From: CAZNEZ01 sp964572475
GTDB lineage: Bacteria > Bacillota > Clostridia > Lachnospirales > Lachnospiraceae
Direction of reading: 5' to 3'
DNA length: 38,545 bases
NCBI GenBank assembly: GCA_964572475.1
Contig: CAZNEZ010000014.1
Span: 1-38,545, forward strand
This document shows positions 17,470-25,518 of the stretch, in pieces (position 1 is the first letter of the stretch; each line of letters begins with the position of its first letter). A program made the position numbers and the translations under genes. The notes beneath the pieces are model-generated. The model ran no database searches and was not told the DNA's origin. It worked only from the letters and a program-made list of their open reading frames with translations.

Positions 17470-17546
17470 GTTTCGATATTCATACAAATATAAATACCTA
17501 TTGGTATCGTTAACAATAGCACTACTGACATTAATATGATTATCAT
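17457..17546 (-). CDS. 29-aa single-helix membrane peptide
   Basis: A short frame of 29 codons whose ATG overlaps the stop of the acyl-CoA ligase (ATGA), a classic translational-coupling arrangement. The product has one hydrophobic segment (IIILMSVVLLLTIPIGIYIC) and a short polar tail ending NIETVND. This looks like a small membrane protein, for example a regulator or subunit partner. No homologue comes to mind. It ends 30 nt before the preferred fliB start. The coupling and the clean hydrophobic helix are the only support, so it needs translation evidence. Confidence 0.45.
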   Translation of the reverse strand: MIIILMSVVLLLTIPIGIYICMNIETVND

Positions 17547-19177
17547 GAATTATTCTGTTTAGCTACAACGCTTTCTCCACAATAAATTTTTCTTAACTTT
17601 GGTTTTTCAATCTTACCTGTAGGATTTCTAGGGATATCTGCAAATATAATCTTATGTGGTCTCTTATATCTAGGAAGCTTATGGCAGAATTCATCAATCT
17701 CTTCTTCTGTACAGGCAGCATCCTGTTTAATCTCGATTACGGCAGCAGTTACTTCACCTAGTCTCTGGTCTGGAATACCGATAACAGCAACATCTTTAAT
17801 TGAAGGATATGCTCTTAAAAAATCTTCTATCTGTACTGGGTAAATATTTTCACCACCACTGATAACAACGTCTTTCTTACGGTCTACTAAGAATATAAAT
17901 CCATCTTCGTCCTCTTCAGCCATATCTCCTGTAAACAGCCAGCCGTCTTTTAATACTTCTTCTGTTGCTTTAGGGTCCTTATAATAACATGTCATTACAC
18001 CAGGGCCTGCAACTGCAAGTTCACCAACTTCACCTCTTGCCACTTCATTACCATCTTCATCACAAATCTTTGTTTTCCAGCCATAACCTGCCTTACCTAT
18101 AGCTCCAACTTTATTTATATTATCAAGTCCAAGATGAACACAACCTGGTCCGATTGACTCACTAAGTCCATAATTTGTATCATATTTGTGATTAGGAAAC
18201 TTCTCTTCCCAGCGTGCAATTAAACTTCTTGGTACTGGCTGAGCTCCTATATGCATAAGCCTCCATTGTGACAAAGCATAATCATCAAGGTTAATATCTC
18301 CATGGTCAATAGCATCCAGAATATCCTGTGCCCATGGCACAAGTAACCAGACTATTGTACACTTTTCTTTTGATACAGCATCAAGTATAAATTCAGGTTT
18401 TGTACCTTTAAGAAGAACTGCCTTTCCTCCTACTAAAAATGAACCAAACCAATGCATTTTAGCTCCTGTATGATAAAGCGGTGGGATACAGAGAAATACA
18501 TCATCTTTAGTCTGTCCATGATGATTCTGTTCAACTTTGCATGCATGCATAAGACTTTCATGATTATGTAATATTGCCTTAGGAAATCCTGTAGTTCCTG
18601 ATGAAAAATAAATTGCTGCATCATCTTCATCAGTAAGTTTAATATCTGGAACTCTGCTTGAACAGTTCGCTGTAAGTGAACTATAATCTTCTGCAAATGT
18701 AGGACAGTTATCACCTACAAAAAAGAGCAGTCTGTTCTTTTTTATCTCATCAGCTATCTCTTCTACTCGTCCTATGAATTCAGGTCCAAATACAAGAATA
18801 TCAACATCAGCCAAATCAAGGCAATACTTTATCTCATCTGAAGCATATCTGAAATTAAGAGGTACGGCAAGCGCTCCTGTCTTTAAGATTCCAAAATAAA
18901 TCGGAAGCCATTCGAGACAGTTCATAAGAAGTATACCGACTTTATCACCTTTTTTTACTCCACGACTAAGTAAAAGATTAGCAAATCTATTTGCTTTCTC
19001 ATCAAATACATTCCATGTAATCTCCCTACGATAATGCGATACTGGATTAGGCTCCATTAATTCATATTCTTTCCATGTTACTCTTCTTGTTTCTTTAATC
19101 TCTGGGTTAATCTCAACCAGACAGATATCATTTCCATAGAGCTTACAATTTTGCTCTAAAATGTCTATAATTGGCAT
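17543..19177 (-). CDS. Acyl-CoA synthetase (AMP-forming ligase)
   Basis: A 544-aa enzyme of the ANL adenylating superfamily, full length. The P-loop-like motif is IYFSSGTTGFPKAILHNH, followed by NYGLSESIGPG, GWLFTGDMAEEDEDGFIFLVDRKKD and the C-terminal PRNPTGKIEKPKLRK with the catalytic Lys. It activates a carboxylic acid as acyl-AMP and transfers it to CoA. The substrate (fatty, aromatic or carnitine-like acid) cannot be told from sequence. A poorly conserved insert (EYELMEPNPVSHYRREITW) lies before the first core motif. RBS AAGGA is about 9 nt upstream. The gene is followed with overlap by the 29-aa ORF and then fliB. Confidence 0.87.
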   Translation of the reverse strand: MPIIDILEQNCKLYGNDICLVEINPEIKETRRVTWKEYELMEPNPVSHYRREITWNVFDEKANRFANLLLSRGVKKGDKVGILLMNCLEWLPIYFGILKTGALAVPLNFRYASDEIKYCLDLADVDILVFGPEFIGRVEEIADEIKKNRLLFFVGDNCPTFAEDYSSLTANCSSRVPDIKLTDEDDAAIYFSSGTTGFPKAILHNHESLMHACKVEQNHHGQTKDDVFLCIPPLYHTGAKMHWFGSFLVGGKAVLLKGTKPEFILDAVSKEKCTIVWLLVPWAQDILDAIDHGDINLDDYALSQWRLMHIGAQPVPRSLIARWEEKFPNHKYDTNYGLSESIGPGCVHLGLDNINKVGAIGKAGYGWKTKICDEDGNEVARGEVGELAVAGPGVMTCYYKDPKATEEVLKDGWLFTGDMAEEDEDGFIFLVDRKKDVVISGGENIYPVQIEDFLRAYPSIKDVAVIGIPDQRLGEVTAAVIEIKQDAACTEEEIDEFCHKLPRYKRPHKIIFADIPRNPTGKIEKPKLRKIYCGESVVAKQNNS

Positions 19178-19300
19178 ATCATTTTTCCTTTCATTTCTCT
19201 AAATAAATATTATATACATTCTATTACTTTAAAGCGAAAAAGTAAATACCTTTGGTAAATTTTAATTAATTATAACAAACTAGTAAGTATAATATTATTT

Positions 19301-19429
19301 TTACTTCTTCATCTGAAACACTTGATATTCAAATGCTTCTAACCTGCAAATGGATTTACCTATGATTAACTCATATCCCTCTGGCTTTGCATAATTTTTT
19401 TCAGAATTAGTAAGATTAACCCGAATTAT
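19301..19429 (-). pseudogene. 3' remnant of a glycosidase gene
   Basis: An open frame of 42 codons with no start, ending in TAA at 19301-19303. It reads VNLTNSEKNYAKPEGYELII and continues to CRLEAFEYQVFQMKK. This resembles the C-terminal beta-sandwich of GH13 or GH42 glycosidases, where a final polar strand pattern (PEG-x-LI, L-x-x-FEY-x-V) is common. The frame closes upstream at a TGA inside the 25-bp palindrome at 19418. So only the gene tail remains and the break falls at the repeat. Family identity is tentative. Confidence 0.4.
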
Positions 19430-19446
19430 TCATGATAATTCGGGTT
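19418..19446. repeat. Palindromic repeat, copy 1
   Basis: Two 12-bp arms (AACCCGAATTAT at 19418-19429 and ATAATTCGGGTT at 19435-19446) flank a 5-nt centre TCATG. The first 25 nt are identical to 38490-38514. There is no T-run, so it is a poor terminator. Arm and spacer size resemble core sites of tyrosine recombinases. The last codons of the CmpB-type gene (NPNYHE and stop) lie in it. Confidence 0.7.
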
Positions 19447-20034
19447 AAGTGTTAATTTTGCCAGTCTGTTGTTAACCTTTTCAATGTTTGGCATTTTCTT
19501 TCTGATTCCAAGAATACCGGCATATGTACCTATTGCATCTACAATTAAAACAATTATTGCACATATGATAATAATATTTAAGAATGAACCCTCAAGCGAC
19601 TTATATAAGGTTACTAGCAATGGATTAATAAATCTTACACCCAGCATACCCATAATGCCCCATAATACCGAGTATCTTACACAAATATATCCATCTAAGT
19701 TCCATCTTTTGTTTGAATAGTCCCATAGTTTACGGTGTTTAATTTTTTCAAACAAATGTCCAGATATCCATTCAATAAAGGTTGATAAAATCAAACTTCC
19801 TACAAACAAAACTATTAGTGAATTCTTCTGATCACTCAATACAATAGTAATGGCAACTGCTGAAAAACCATAAATACAGCAGACAGGTCCATCTAATATA
19901 CCTCTATTAACGAATTTTCTTCTCTTAATAATTGCAATTGATGTCTCACATATCCATCCCAAAAATGAATACATAAAGAAAATCCAAACAATACGATAAA
20001 AAACATCAATATTTAAAGACATAACAATCTCCAT
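19426..20034 (-). CDS. Putative ABC-transporter type IV membrane protein (CmpB-like)
   Basis: A 202-aa integral membrane protein with about five or six helices. FFMYSFLGWICETSIAIIKR near the N-terminus, NRGILDGPVCCIYGFSA and the later EWISGHLFEKIKHRKLWDYS are characteristic of the PF06541 (CmpB) family, common in Clostridia and of unknown function. The length fits the family, so the gene looks complete although its last codons lie inside the 25-bp palindrome. GGAG-type ribosome binding site upstream. It lies downstream of feoAB on the same strand with an 87-nt gap; separate transcription is possible. Confidence 0.82.
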   Translation of the reverse strand: MEIVMSLNIDVFYRIVWIFFMYSFLGWICETSIAIIKRRKFVNRGILDGPVCCIYGFSAVAITIVLSDQKNSLIVLFVGSLILSTFIEWISGHLFEKIKHRKLWDYSNKRWNLDGYICVRYSVLWGIMGMLGVRFINPLLVTLYKSLEGSFLNIIIICAIIVLIVDAIGTYAGILGIRKKMPNIEKVNNRLAKLTLNPNYHE

Positions 20035-20121
20035 TCCAACACAGCTTCCTGTGCTTCATTAGTAAAAGACAATTATATCATAACTATGAGATTAATATAG
20101 TACTGAAAAACTAAAGATTTT

Positions 20122-22473
20122 CTAAAAAATGCCACCAATAACATTAATAATGAAAGCCACAACCCAAGCCACGCCACATTGTAAAAGAACGACTGAAATA
20201 GCCCATCTTGCTCCAAGTTCACGTTTAACAGCTGCAATTGCTGCAACACATGGTGTATAAAGTAATGAAAATACTAAGAATACAAATGCTGTAAACGGCT
20301 GAAAAATCGTTTGTAGTCCTTGCACTCCTCCTCCAAGTAATACATTTAATGTACTTACAACACTCTCTTTTGCTGTAAATCCTGTGATAAGTGCTGTAGA
20401 AATTCTCCAATCCCCAAATCCAAGTGGAGCAAAAATCGGTGAAATAGCACTTCCAATAATTGCAAGCATACTATCTGACGAGTTAGCCACTGGATTTAGT
20501 CTTGTATCAAAACTTTGTAAGAACCATATTATAATTGATGCAATAAAAATTATTGTAAATGCTTTGGTGATAAAGTCTTTTGCCTTATCTCCAATCAACT
20601 TAAATACACTTTTGGCACTTGGTAATCTATAGTTTGGTAATTCCATAACAAATGGTACAGGCTCACCCTTGAATTTGGTTGATTTAAGAATACTTGCAAA
20701 TAATATGGCTACTATTATTCCTATAAAGTACATACTTATCATAACAATCGCACCATATTTTGGAAAGAATGCAGCCGTAAATAATGCATATATAGGCAGT
20801 TTTGCTGAGCAGCTCATAAATGGTGTCAGCATTATTGTCATCTTCCTGTCTCTGTCTGAGGGTAATGTCCTTGTTGCCATAATAGCTGGTACTGAACAAC
20901 CAAAGCCTATAAGCATAGGTACAAAGCTTCTTCCTGACAGTCCTATCTTACGAAGCAGTTTATCCATTACAAATGCTATTCTTGCCATATATCCACTATC
21001 TTCAAGTATGGATAAGAAAAAGAAAAGGACAACAATAATTGGCAGAAAGCTAAGGACACTTCCTACTCCTGCAAATATTCCATCAATAACCAATGAATGA
21101 ATAATTGGATTAATTCCATATGAGGCTAATCCTTTATCACAGATATCCGTAATCCAACCAATTCCTATATCCATAAGACTTGACAATGTTTTTCCAAATA
21201 CACCAAAAGTAAGCCAGAATATCATTCCCATTATTCCTACAAATGCAGGGATTGCTGTATACTTACCGGTAAGCACTTTATCTATTGCCTGACTTCTTAT
21301 ATGTTCTTTACTCTCATGTGGCTTTACAACGGTCTCTTCACATAGATTTTCTATAAAGTTAAATCTCATATCTGCAAGAGCTGCCTGTCGGTCTTTGCCA
21401 CTTTCCTCTTCCATCTGTAAAATAATGTGTTCTACCATCTGTTTTTCATTATCATCAAGTCTAAGTTGTTCAATTATAAGACTATCTGATTCTACAACTT
21501 TAGTGGCAGCAAATCTTACAGGTATCTTATATCTTCTTGCATGATCTTCAATAAGGTGAATAATAGCATGAATACAGCGATGAACAGCACCTTCATCTTT
21601 TCCATTTTCATCACAAAAATCCATTCTACCTGGACGTTCGCGATATTTTGCTACTTGAATAGCATGTTCTATAAGTTCATCAATACCTTCATTCTTAGCT
21701 GCTGAAATAGGAACAACTGGTATTCCAAGAATCTCTTCAAGCCTATTAACATTAATAGTTCCACCATTCTCTCTTACTTCATCCATCATATTTAGTGCAA
21801 GAACCATAGGAATATCAAGCTCTATCAACTGCATCGTAAGATAAAGATTGCGCTCTATATTAGAAGCATCAATAATATTAATAATTCCTCTTGGTCTGTC
21901 ATTAAGAAGGAATTCTCTAGTTACAATCTCTTCACTTGTATATGGAGATAATGAATAAATTCCCGGAAGATCTGTAACATCAGTATTATCGTAATTCCTT
22001 ATACTTCCATCTTTCCTATCTACCGTTACCCCTGGAAAATTGCCAACATGCTGATTCATTCCTGTTAATCTATTAAAAAGTGTAGTTTTACCACAATTTT
22101 GATTGCCTGCTAATGCAAATGTAATCATCTCTCCATCTGCTATTTCCTCACCGCGTATCTTAGAATGGTATTTCTTCATCTCACCGACACCAGGGTGTGC
22201 TACTGCTGACATTCTATCCTTCCCTGGCTTTATATCATGAGCAATATGTATATCACTAAGATCAATGAATCTTGCATCATCTTTTCTTAGTGTAAGTTCA
22301 TATCCGCGTACTCTTATCTCTAATGGATCTCCCATTGGCGCAACTTTTACAAGTGTTATCTCTGTCCCTGGGGTTAATCCCATATCTAATATATGTTTTC
22401 TAAGTGATGCTTCATTGCAATTAACTGATTCAATGATAGCATCTTTACCTATTTCTAAGTCTGCTAGTGTCAT
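20122..22473 (-). CDS. feoB: FeoA-FeoB fused ferrous iron transporter
   Basis: A 783-aa fusion. Residues 1-75 are a FeoA (SH3-like) domain (ADLEIGKDAIIESV, MGLTPGTEITLVKVAPMGDP). FeoB follows: a G domain with G1 GNQNCGKTT (123-131), G3 DLPG (168-171) and a membrane part with two Gate repeats (including FGCSVPAIMATRTLPS). The protein imports Fe2+ under reducing, low-oxygen conditions, driven or controlled by the GTPase. The FeoA-B fusion is frequent in Firmicutes and Bacteroidetes. Expression is expected to be Fur-repressed: a perfect Fur box lies at 22496-22510, just after the predicted start site. No FeoC is present. Confidence 0.95.
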   Translation of the reverse strand: MTLADLEIGKDAIIESVNCNEASLRKHILDMGLTPGTEITLVKVAPMGDPLEIRVRGYELTLRKDDARFIDLSDIHIAHDIKPGKDRMSAVAHPGVGEMKKYHSKIRGEEIADGEMITFALAGNQNCGKTTLFNRLTGMNQHVGNFPGVTVDRKDGSIRNYDNTDVTDLPGIYSLSPYTSEEIVTREFLLNDRPRGIINIIDASNIERNLYLTMQLIELDIPMVLALNMMDEVRENGGTINVNRLEEILGIPVVPISAAKNEGIDELIEHAIQVAKYRERPGRMDFCDENGKDEGAVHRCIHAIIHLIEDHARRYKIPVRFAATKVVESDSLIIEQLRLDDNEKQMVEHIILQMEEESGKDRQAALADMRFNFIENLCEETVVKPHESKEHIRSQAIDKVLTGKYTAIPAFVGIMGMIFWLTFGVFGKTLSSLMDIGIGWITDICDKGLASYGINPIIHSLVIDGIFAGVGSVLSFLPIIVVLFFFLSILEDSGYMARIAFVMDKLLRKIGLSGRSFVPMLIGFGCSVPAIMATRTLPSDRDRKMTIMLTPFMSCSAKLPIYALFTAAFFPKYGAIVMISMYFIGIIVAILFASILKSTKFKGEPVPFVMELPNYRLPSAKSVFKLIGDKAKDFITKAFTIIFIASIIIWFLQSFDTRLNPVANSSDSMLAIIGSAISPIFAPLGFGDWRISTALITGFTAKESVVSTLNVLLGGGVQGLQTIFQPFTAFVFLVFSLLYTPCVAAIAAVKRELGARWAISVVLLQCGVAWVVAFIINVIGGIF

Positions 22474-22495
22474 TTTGTCTCTCCATTTCTGGTTT

Positions 22496-22510
22496 TGATA
22501 ATCATTATCA
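22496..22510. promoter_or_regulatory. Fur box of feoAB
   Basis: TGATAATCATTATCA is a perfect 7-1-7 Fur operator. It lies about 6-20 nt downstream of the predicted start of feoAB transcription and 22 nt before the start codon. Iron-bound Fur would block transcription here. Confidence 0.9.
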
Positions 22511-22523
22511 TTTATATAAAACT

Positions 22524-22552
22524 AGTATACACCTGCAATACTATATTATCAA
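22524..22552 (-). promoter_or_regulatory. Sigma-A promoter of feoAB
   Basis: TTGATA, a 17-bp spacer and TATACT on the minus strand, with the Fur box just downstream of +1. Near-consensus. Confidence 0.75.
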
Positions 22553-22600
22553 TATATTTTTACCTGAATTTAAACTCTTCTAGCAGACTATTAAGTTCTT

Positions 22601-23389
22601 CTATCCTAATGCCACATCCAATACCATCATAACTGTAAATCCTGCTAAAACCCCTAATGTTGCCAATTGTTTATTATCTCTAAAGGATTCTGGTATAAGT
22701 TCTGAGCATACTACTGCTATCATTGCACCAGCAGAAAATGATAAAACCAAAGGTAATGCATACTGTACTTTCAGTGCAAACATTACTCCCAACACTCCTG
22801 CAACAGGCTCCACTGCACCCGAAAGCTGTCCAACCATAAAACTCTTACATCTAGAAGCACCCTCTCTTCTTAATGGCATTGCAACACAGGTTCCTTCTGG
22901 AAAATTCTGAATTCCTATTCCTATAGCTAACATAATTGCTCCAATTAGAGGCGAACTGCCATTATCAAAAGCTACGCATCCAAATGCTACACCAACTGCT
23001 AAACCTTCTGGAATATTATGCATAGTAACCGCAGTCGTCAGTAAAACACATCTTTTCCATTTAGAATCTCTATTATGTCTTTTCTCCTTCTTAGTTAAAA
23101 TTACATCTGAACACATTATAAATACTCCACCAAGTACAAATCCTACAGCTGTTGTAAACACCGGATTAATATCAAGTTTATCAGCCATTTCTATAGCAGG
23201 ATTTAGCAATGACCAGTATGAAGCTGCCATCATAACACCTGAAGCAAATCCCATCATTACATCAAGTATTTTCTGATTAATGCTTTTAAAGAAAAAAACA
23301 ACCGAAGCTCCAAGAACAGGCACACTATAAGTAAACAGAGTGGCTATAAGTCCTTGAAGAATCGGATGTAAATTAGTAAACCATAACAT
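22601..23389 (-). CDS. ZIP-family metal transporter
   Basis: A 262-aa protein with eight hydrophobic segments in the ZIP pattern. The metal-site motifs are clear: HNIPEGLAVGVAFG in one helix and GIQNFPEGTCVAMPLR in the next, with the His/Asn/Glu ligands. ZIP proteins import Zn2+, Fe2+ or Mn2+; this one belongs to the GufA/ZupT-type bacterial group. The metal cannot be chosen from sequence. It is transcribed toward feoAB on the same strand but is separated from it by the feoAB promoter. No Fur box is seen directly in front of it. Confidence 0.88.
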   Translation of the reverse strand: MLWFTNLHPILQGLIATLFTYSVPVLGASVVFFFKSINQKILDVMMGFASGVMMAASYWSLLNPAIEMADKLDINPVFTTAVGFVLGGVFIMCSDVILTKKEKRHNRDSKWKRCVLLTTAVTMHNIPEGLAVGVAFGCVAFDNGSSPLIGAIMLAIGIGIQNFPEGTCVAMPLRREGASRCKSFMVGQLSGAVEPVAGVLGVMFALKVQYALPLVLSFSAGAMIAVVCSELIPESFRDNKQLATLGVLAGFTVMMVLDVALG

Positions 23390-23506
23390 ATATGCCCCTT
23401 AATAATTAATACATTTATATCTTATGCACTTTTACAAACTATGTACTTATAATGGTTTTTTTAACCTGTCTCATAAATACTATAAAAATCTTTTTAAAGT
23501 CAATAA

Positions 23507-23563
23507 TTTTATTTTTAAGTTTTGTTAAGTTTTATTTTTAAGTTTTGTTAAGATTCTGCTAAG
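23507..23563. repeat. Tandem TTAAG repeats upstream of the kdpDE-like promoter
   Basis: A 23-bp unit is duplicated exactly (23507-23529 and 23530-23552). It contains TTAAG at 23515, 23525, 23538 and 23548, with CTAAG at 23559, spaced 10, 13, 10 and 11 bp. OmpR/PhoB-type regulators bind such helically phased direct repeats. The block touches the -35 box. Confidence 0.6.
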
Positions 23564-23564
23564 A

Positions 23565-23594
23565 TTGAGATTATTTTATTCTATGCTGTAATAA
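23565..23594 (+). promoter_or_regulatory. Promoter of the kdpDE-like operon
   Basis: TTGAGA, an 18-bp spacer and TAATAA on the plus strand. The TTAAG repeats end 1 nt before the -35, as expected for an activator that touches RNA polymerase. Confidence 0.5.
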
Positions 23595-23662
23595 TTCCTT
23601 GCTTAATAACAGTTTAAGACTTAAAATAAGATAAATTATACTTATTTATGGGAGAATTACAT

Positions 23663-24745
23663 ATGTTTAGACGTATTTTGCAATTCAAATATTCAGATAT
23701 ACTTGTTACTATATTGTCAATGATTTCATCAACCTTTTTGGCCTTTCTATTATTTAATATTGTTACTAATGGTTTAGCAAATATAGCCCTTATATATATT
23801 CTTGCGCTTATTCTTACAGCAAGATATACCAACGGATACAAATATGGATTAATCTTTTCAGTTTATAGCGTTATTTGTATTAACTTCTTTTTTACCTATC
23901 CATATTTTACACTTAACTTTACACTTACTGGTTATCCAATCTCATTTCTAATAATGACTACCATTGCTGTTACTACCAGTGCAACTACAAGTCATCTTAA
24001 GATGCAGTCCGAACTGCTTGCCGAGCGTGAAGATATAATTAACAAAGCGGAAAAAGAGAAAATGCGTGCCAATTTACTTCGTGCAATTTCACATGACCTT
24101 AGAACACCATTAACCAGCATTATAGGAGAAACTAATACATATTTTACACTTAACTCTACCTCTGGTTCTGATTCAAGAGATGAGCTTGTACATAAAATTA
24201 ATGATGATGCTATATGGCTTTTGCATATGGTTGAGAATCTTCTTACTATTACGAGGATTCAAGACAATGGCATAACAAAGGTTAATAAATCCTCTGAAGT
24301 TGTTGAAGAAATAATATCTGAAGCACTTATAAGATTTAAAAAAAGGCTGCCTGACGCAATTGTAAAAGTTATTGTTCCAGAAGACTTTATAATGATTCCT
24401 ATGGACCCCTTACTTATAGAACAGGTAATTATCAATCTTCTTGAGAATGCATTTGTACATTCTCAAAGTACTAAGGATATTGAGCTTACTATTAAAGATG
24501 ATAAAACAGAAGTATCTTTTCATGTTAGAGATTATGGAATTGGAATAAGACCTGATTTACTAGAAACAATATTTGATGGAACTGGAACCCGTGACACTTC
24601 TCTTTCTGATGCTCATAGAGGAATGGGAATCGGTCTGTCAATATGTAAAACTATAATCGATGCTCATAATGGAACCATTGGTGCAATTAACCATGAAACA
24701 GGCTCTGAATTTATATTCACACTACCTAAGGAGGATATTAAATGA
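23663..24745 (+). CDS. KdpD-like sensor histidine kinase
   Basis: A 360-aa kinase resembling the C-terminal half of KdpD. Four or so membrane helices form the DUF4118 region (ILALILTARYTNGYKYGLIF, FFFTYPYFTLNFT). A linker precedes HisKA (AISHDLRTPLTSIIGE) and an HATPase (NLLENAFVHSQ, RDYGIGIRPD, GMGIGLSICKTIIDAHNG). It lacks the KdpD N-terminal ATP-binding and USP domains. KdpD relatives sense K+ or turgor, but no K+ transporter is in this window, so the stimulus is open. The start at 23663 (MFRRILQF) has GGGAG 8 nt upstream; an earlier ATG at 23648 would place that site inside the gene. The stop overlaps the regulator start by 4 nt. Confidence 0.85.
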   Translation: MFRRILQFKYSDILVTILSMISSTFLAFLLFNIVTNGLANIALIYILALILTARYTNGYKYGLIFSVYSVICINFFFTYPYFTLNFTLTGYPISFLIMTTIAVTTSATTSHLKMQSELLAEREDIINKAEKEKMRANLLRAISHDLRTPLTSIIGETNTYFTLNSTSGSDSRDELVHKINDDAIWLLHMVENLLTITRIQDNGITKVNKSSEVVEEIISEALIRFKKRLPDAIVKVIVPEDFIMIPMDPLLIEQVIINLLENAFVHSQSTKDIELTIKDDKTEVSFHVRDYGIGIRPDLLETIFDGTGTRDTSLSDAHRGMGIGLSICKTIIDAHNGTIGAINHETGSEFIFTLPKEDIK

Positions 24746-25455
24746 ATTCAAGATTTTCAGTATTAGTAATAGAAGATGAAGTAAACATATCCAATTATAT
24801 TTGTTGCACTCTTACCGACAATGATTACAAAGCAATACCTGCATATACAGGCAAAGAAGGGATTTCACTTATTAATTCTATATGCCCAGACATTATTTTG
24901 CTTGACCTTGGTCTTCCTGATATTGATGGTCTGGACATAATTACCAAGGTAAGAGAATGGTCTAGTAATCCTATTATTGTTGTATCTGCAAGAACTAATG
25001 AATATGACAAGGTTGCAGCTCTTGATATTGGTGCAGATGACTATATAACCAAGCCCTTTGGGACAGATGAATTACTTGCCCGAATACGAACATCTATAAG
25101 ACATAGTAATAAACTTAATAAAGATGACCAATTATATTCAAGGCCATACACGGCAGATGGTCTGATTATTGATTTTGCCAAACGTCTTGTTACCTGCAAT
25201 GGCACTGAAATCCACCTTACTCCTGTTGAATATAATATAGTATCGTTCCTAGCTATCAATTCAGGTAAAGTTGTCACACATTCAGCACTTATGACACACA
25301 TCTGGGGACCATATTATGATACAGATAATAACAAAATACTTCGTGTTAATATGGCTAATATACGACGAAAAATAGAATTAAATCCAGCAGATCCACAATA
25401 CATATTTACCGAAGTAGGCGTTGGCTATAGATTAAAAGAAGATGAGCAAACATAA
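24742..25455 (+). CDS. KdpE-like OmpR-family response regulator
   Basis: A 237-aa regulator with an N-terminal receiver (VLVIEDEVNISNYI, phospho-Asp in IILLDLGLPDIDGLD, Thr/Ser and Lys in VVSARTNEYDKVAA and DDYITKPFG). A winged-helix DNA-binding domain follows (HLTPVEYNIVSFLAINSGKV, THIWGPYYDTDNNKILRVNMANIRRKIE split across the recognition helix). The C-terminus FTEVGVGYRLKE is typical of KdpE. It is co-translated with the kinase (ATGA overlap). It probably autoregulates through the TTAAG repeats. Its stop codon lies inside the loop of a strong terminator. Confidence 0.9.
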   Translation: MNSRFSVLVIEDEVNISNYICCTLTDNDYKAIPAYTGKEGISLINSICPDIILLDLGLPDIDGLDIITKVREWSSNPIIVVSARTNEYDKVAALDIGADDYITKPFGTDELLARIRTSIRHSNKLNKDDQLYSRPYTADGLIIDFAKRLVTCNGTEIHLTPVEYNIVSFLAINSGKVVTHSALMTHIWGPYYDTDNNKILRVNMANIRRKIELNPADPQYIFTEVGVGYRLKEDEQT

Positions 25456-25471
25456 GCTCATCTTCTTTTTG
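25435..25471 (+). terminator. Rho-independent terminator after the kdpE-like gene
   Basis: A 13-bp stem (left arm 25435-25447, loop 25448-25455, right arm from 25456) is followed by a T-run. The left arm encodes the last KDE-type codons and the loop contains the stop. It can also work on the minus strand for pyk, which ends at 25519. Confidence 0.85.
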
Positions 25472-25518
25472 TCTATAGGAAATATATTAGATTCTTAATA
25501 GCAGATTAGTAAACAGTG

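Noticed and set aside
19418..19446. Palindrome as a rho-independent terminator
   Set aside because: No T-run follows on either strand, and an identical 25-mer recurs at an unrelated gene tail.
20669..21100. 143-aa plus-strand frame opposite feoB
   Set aside because: It is an antisense shadow of the feoB membrane domain with no ribosome site and no plausible protein character.
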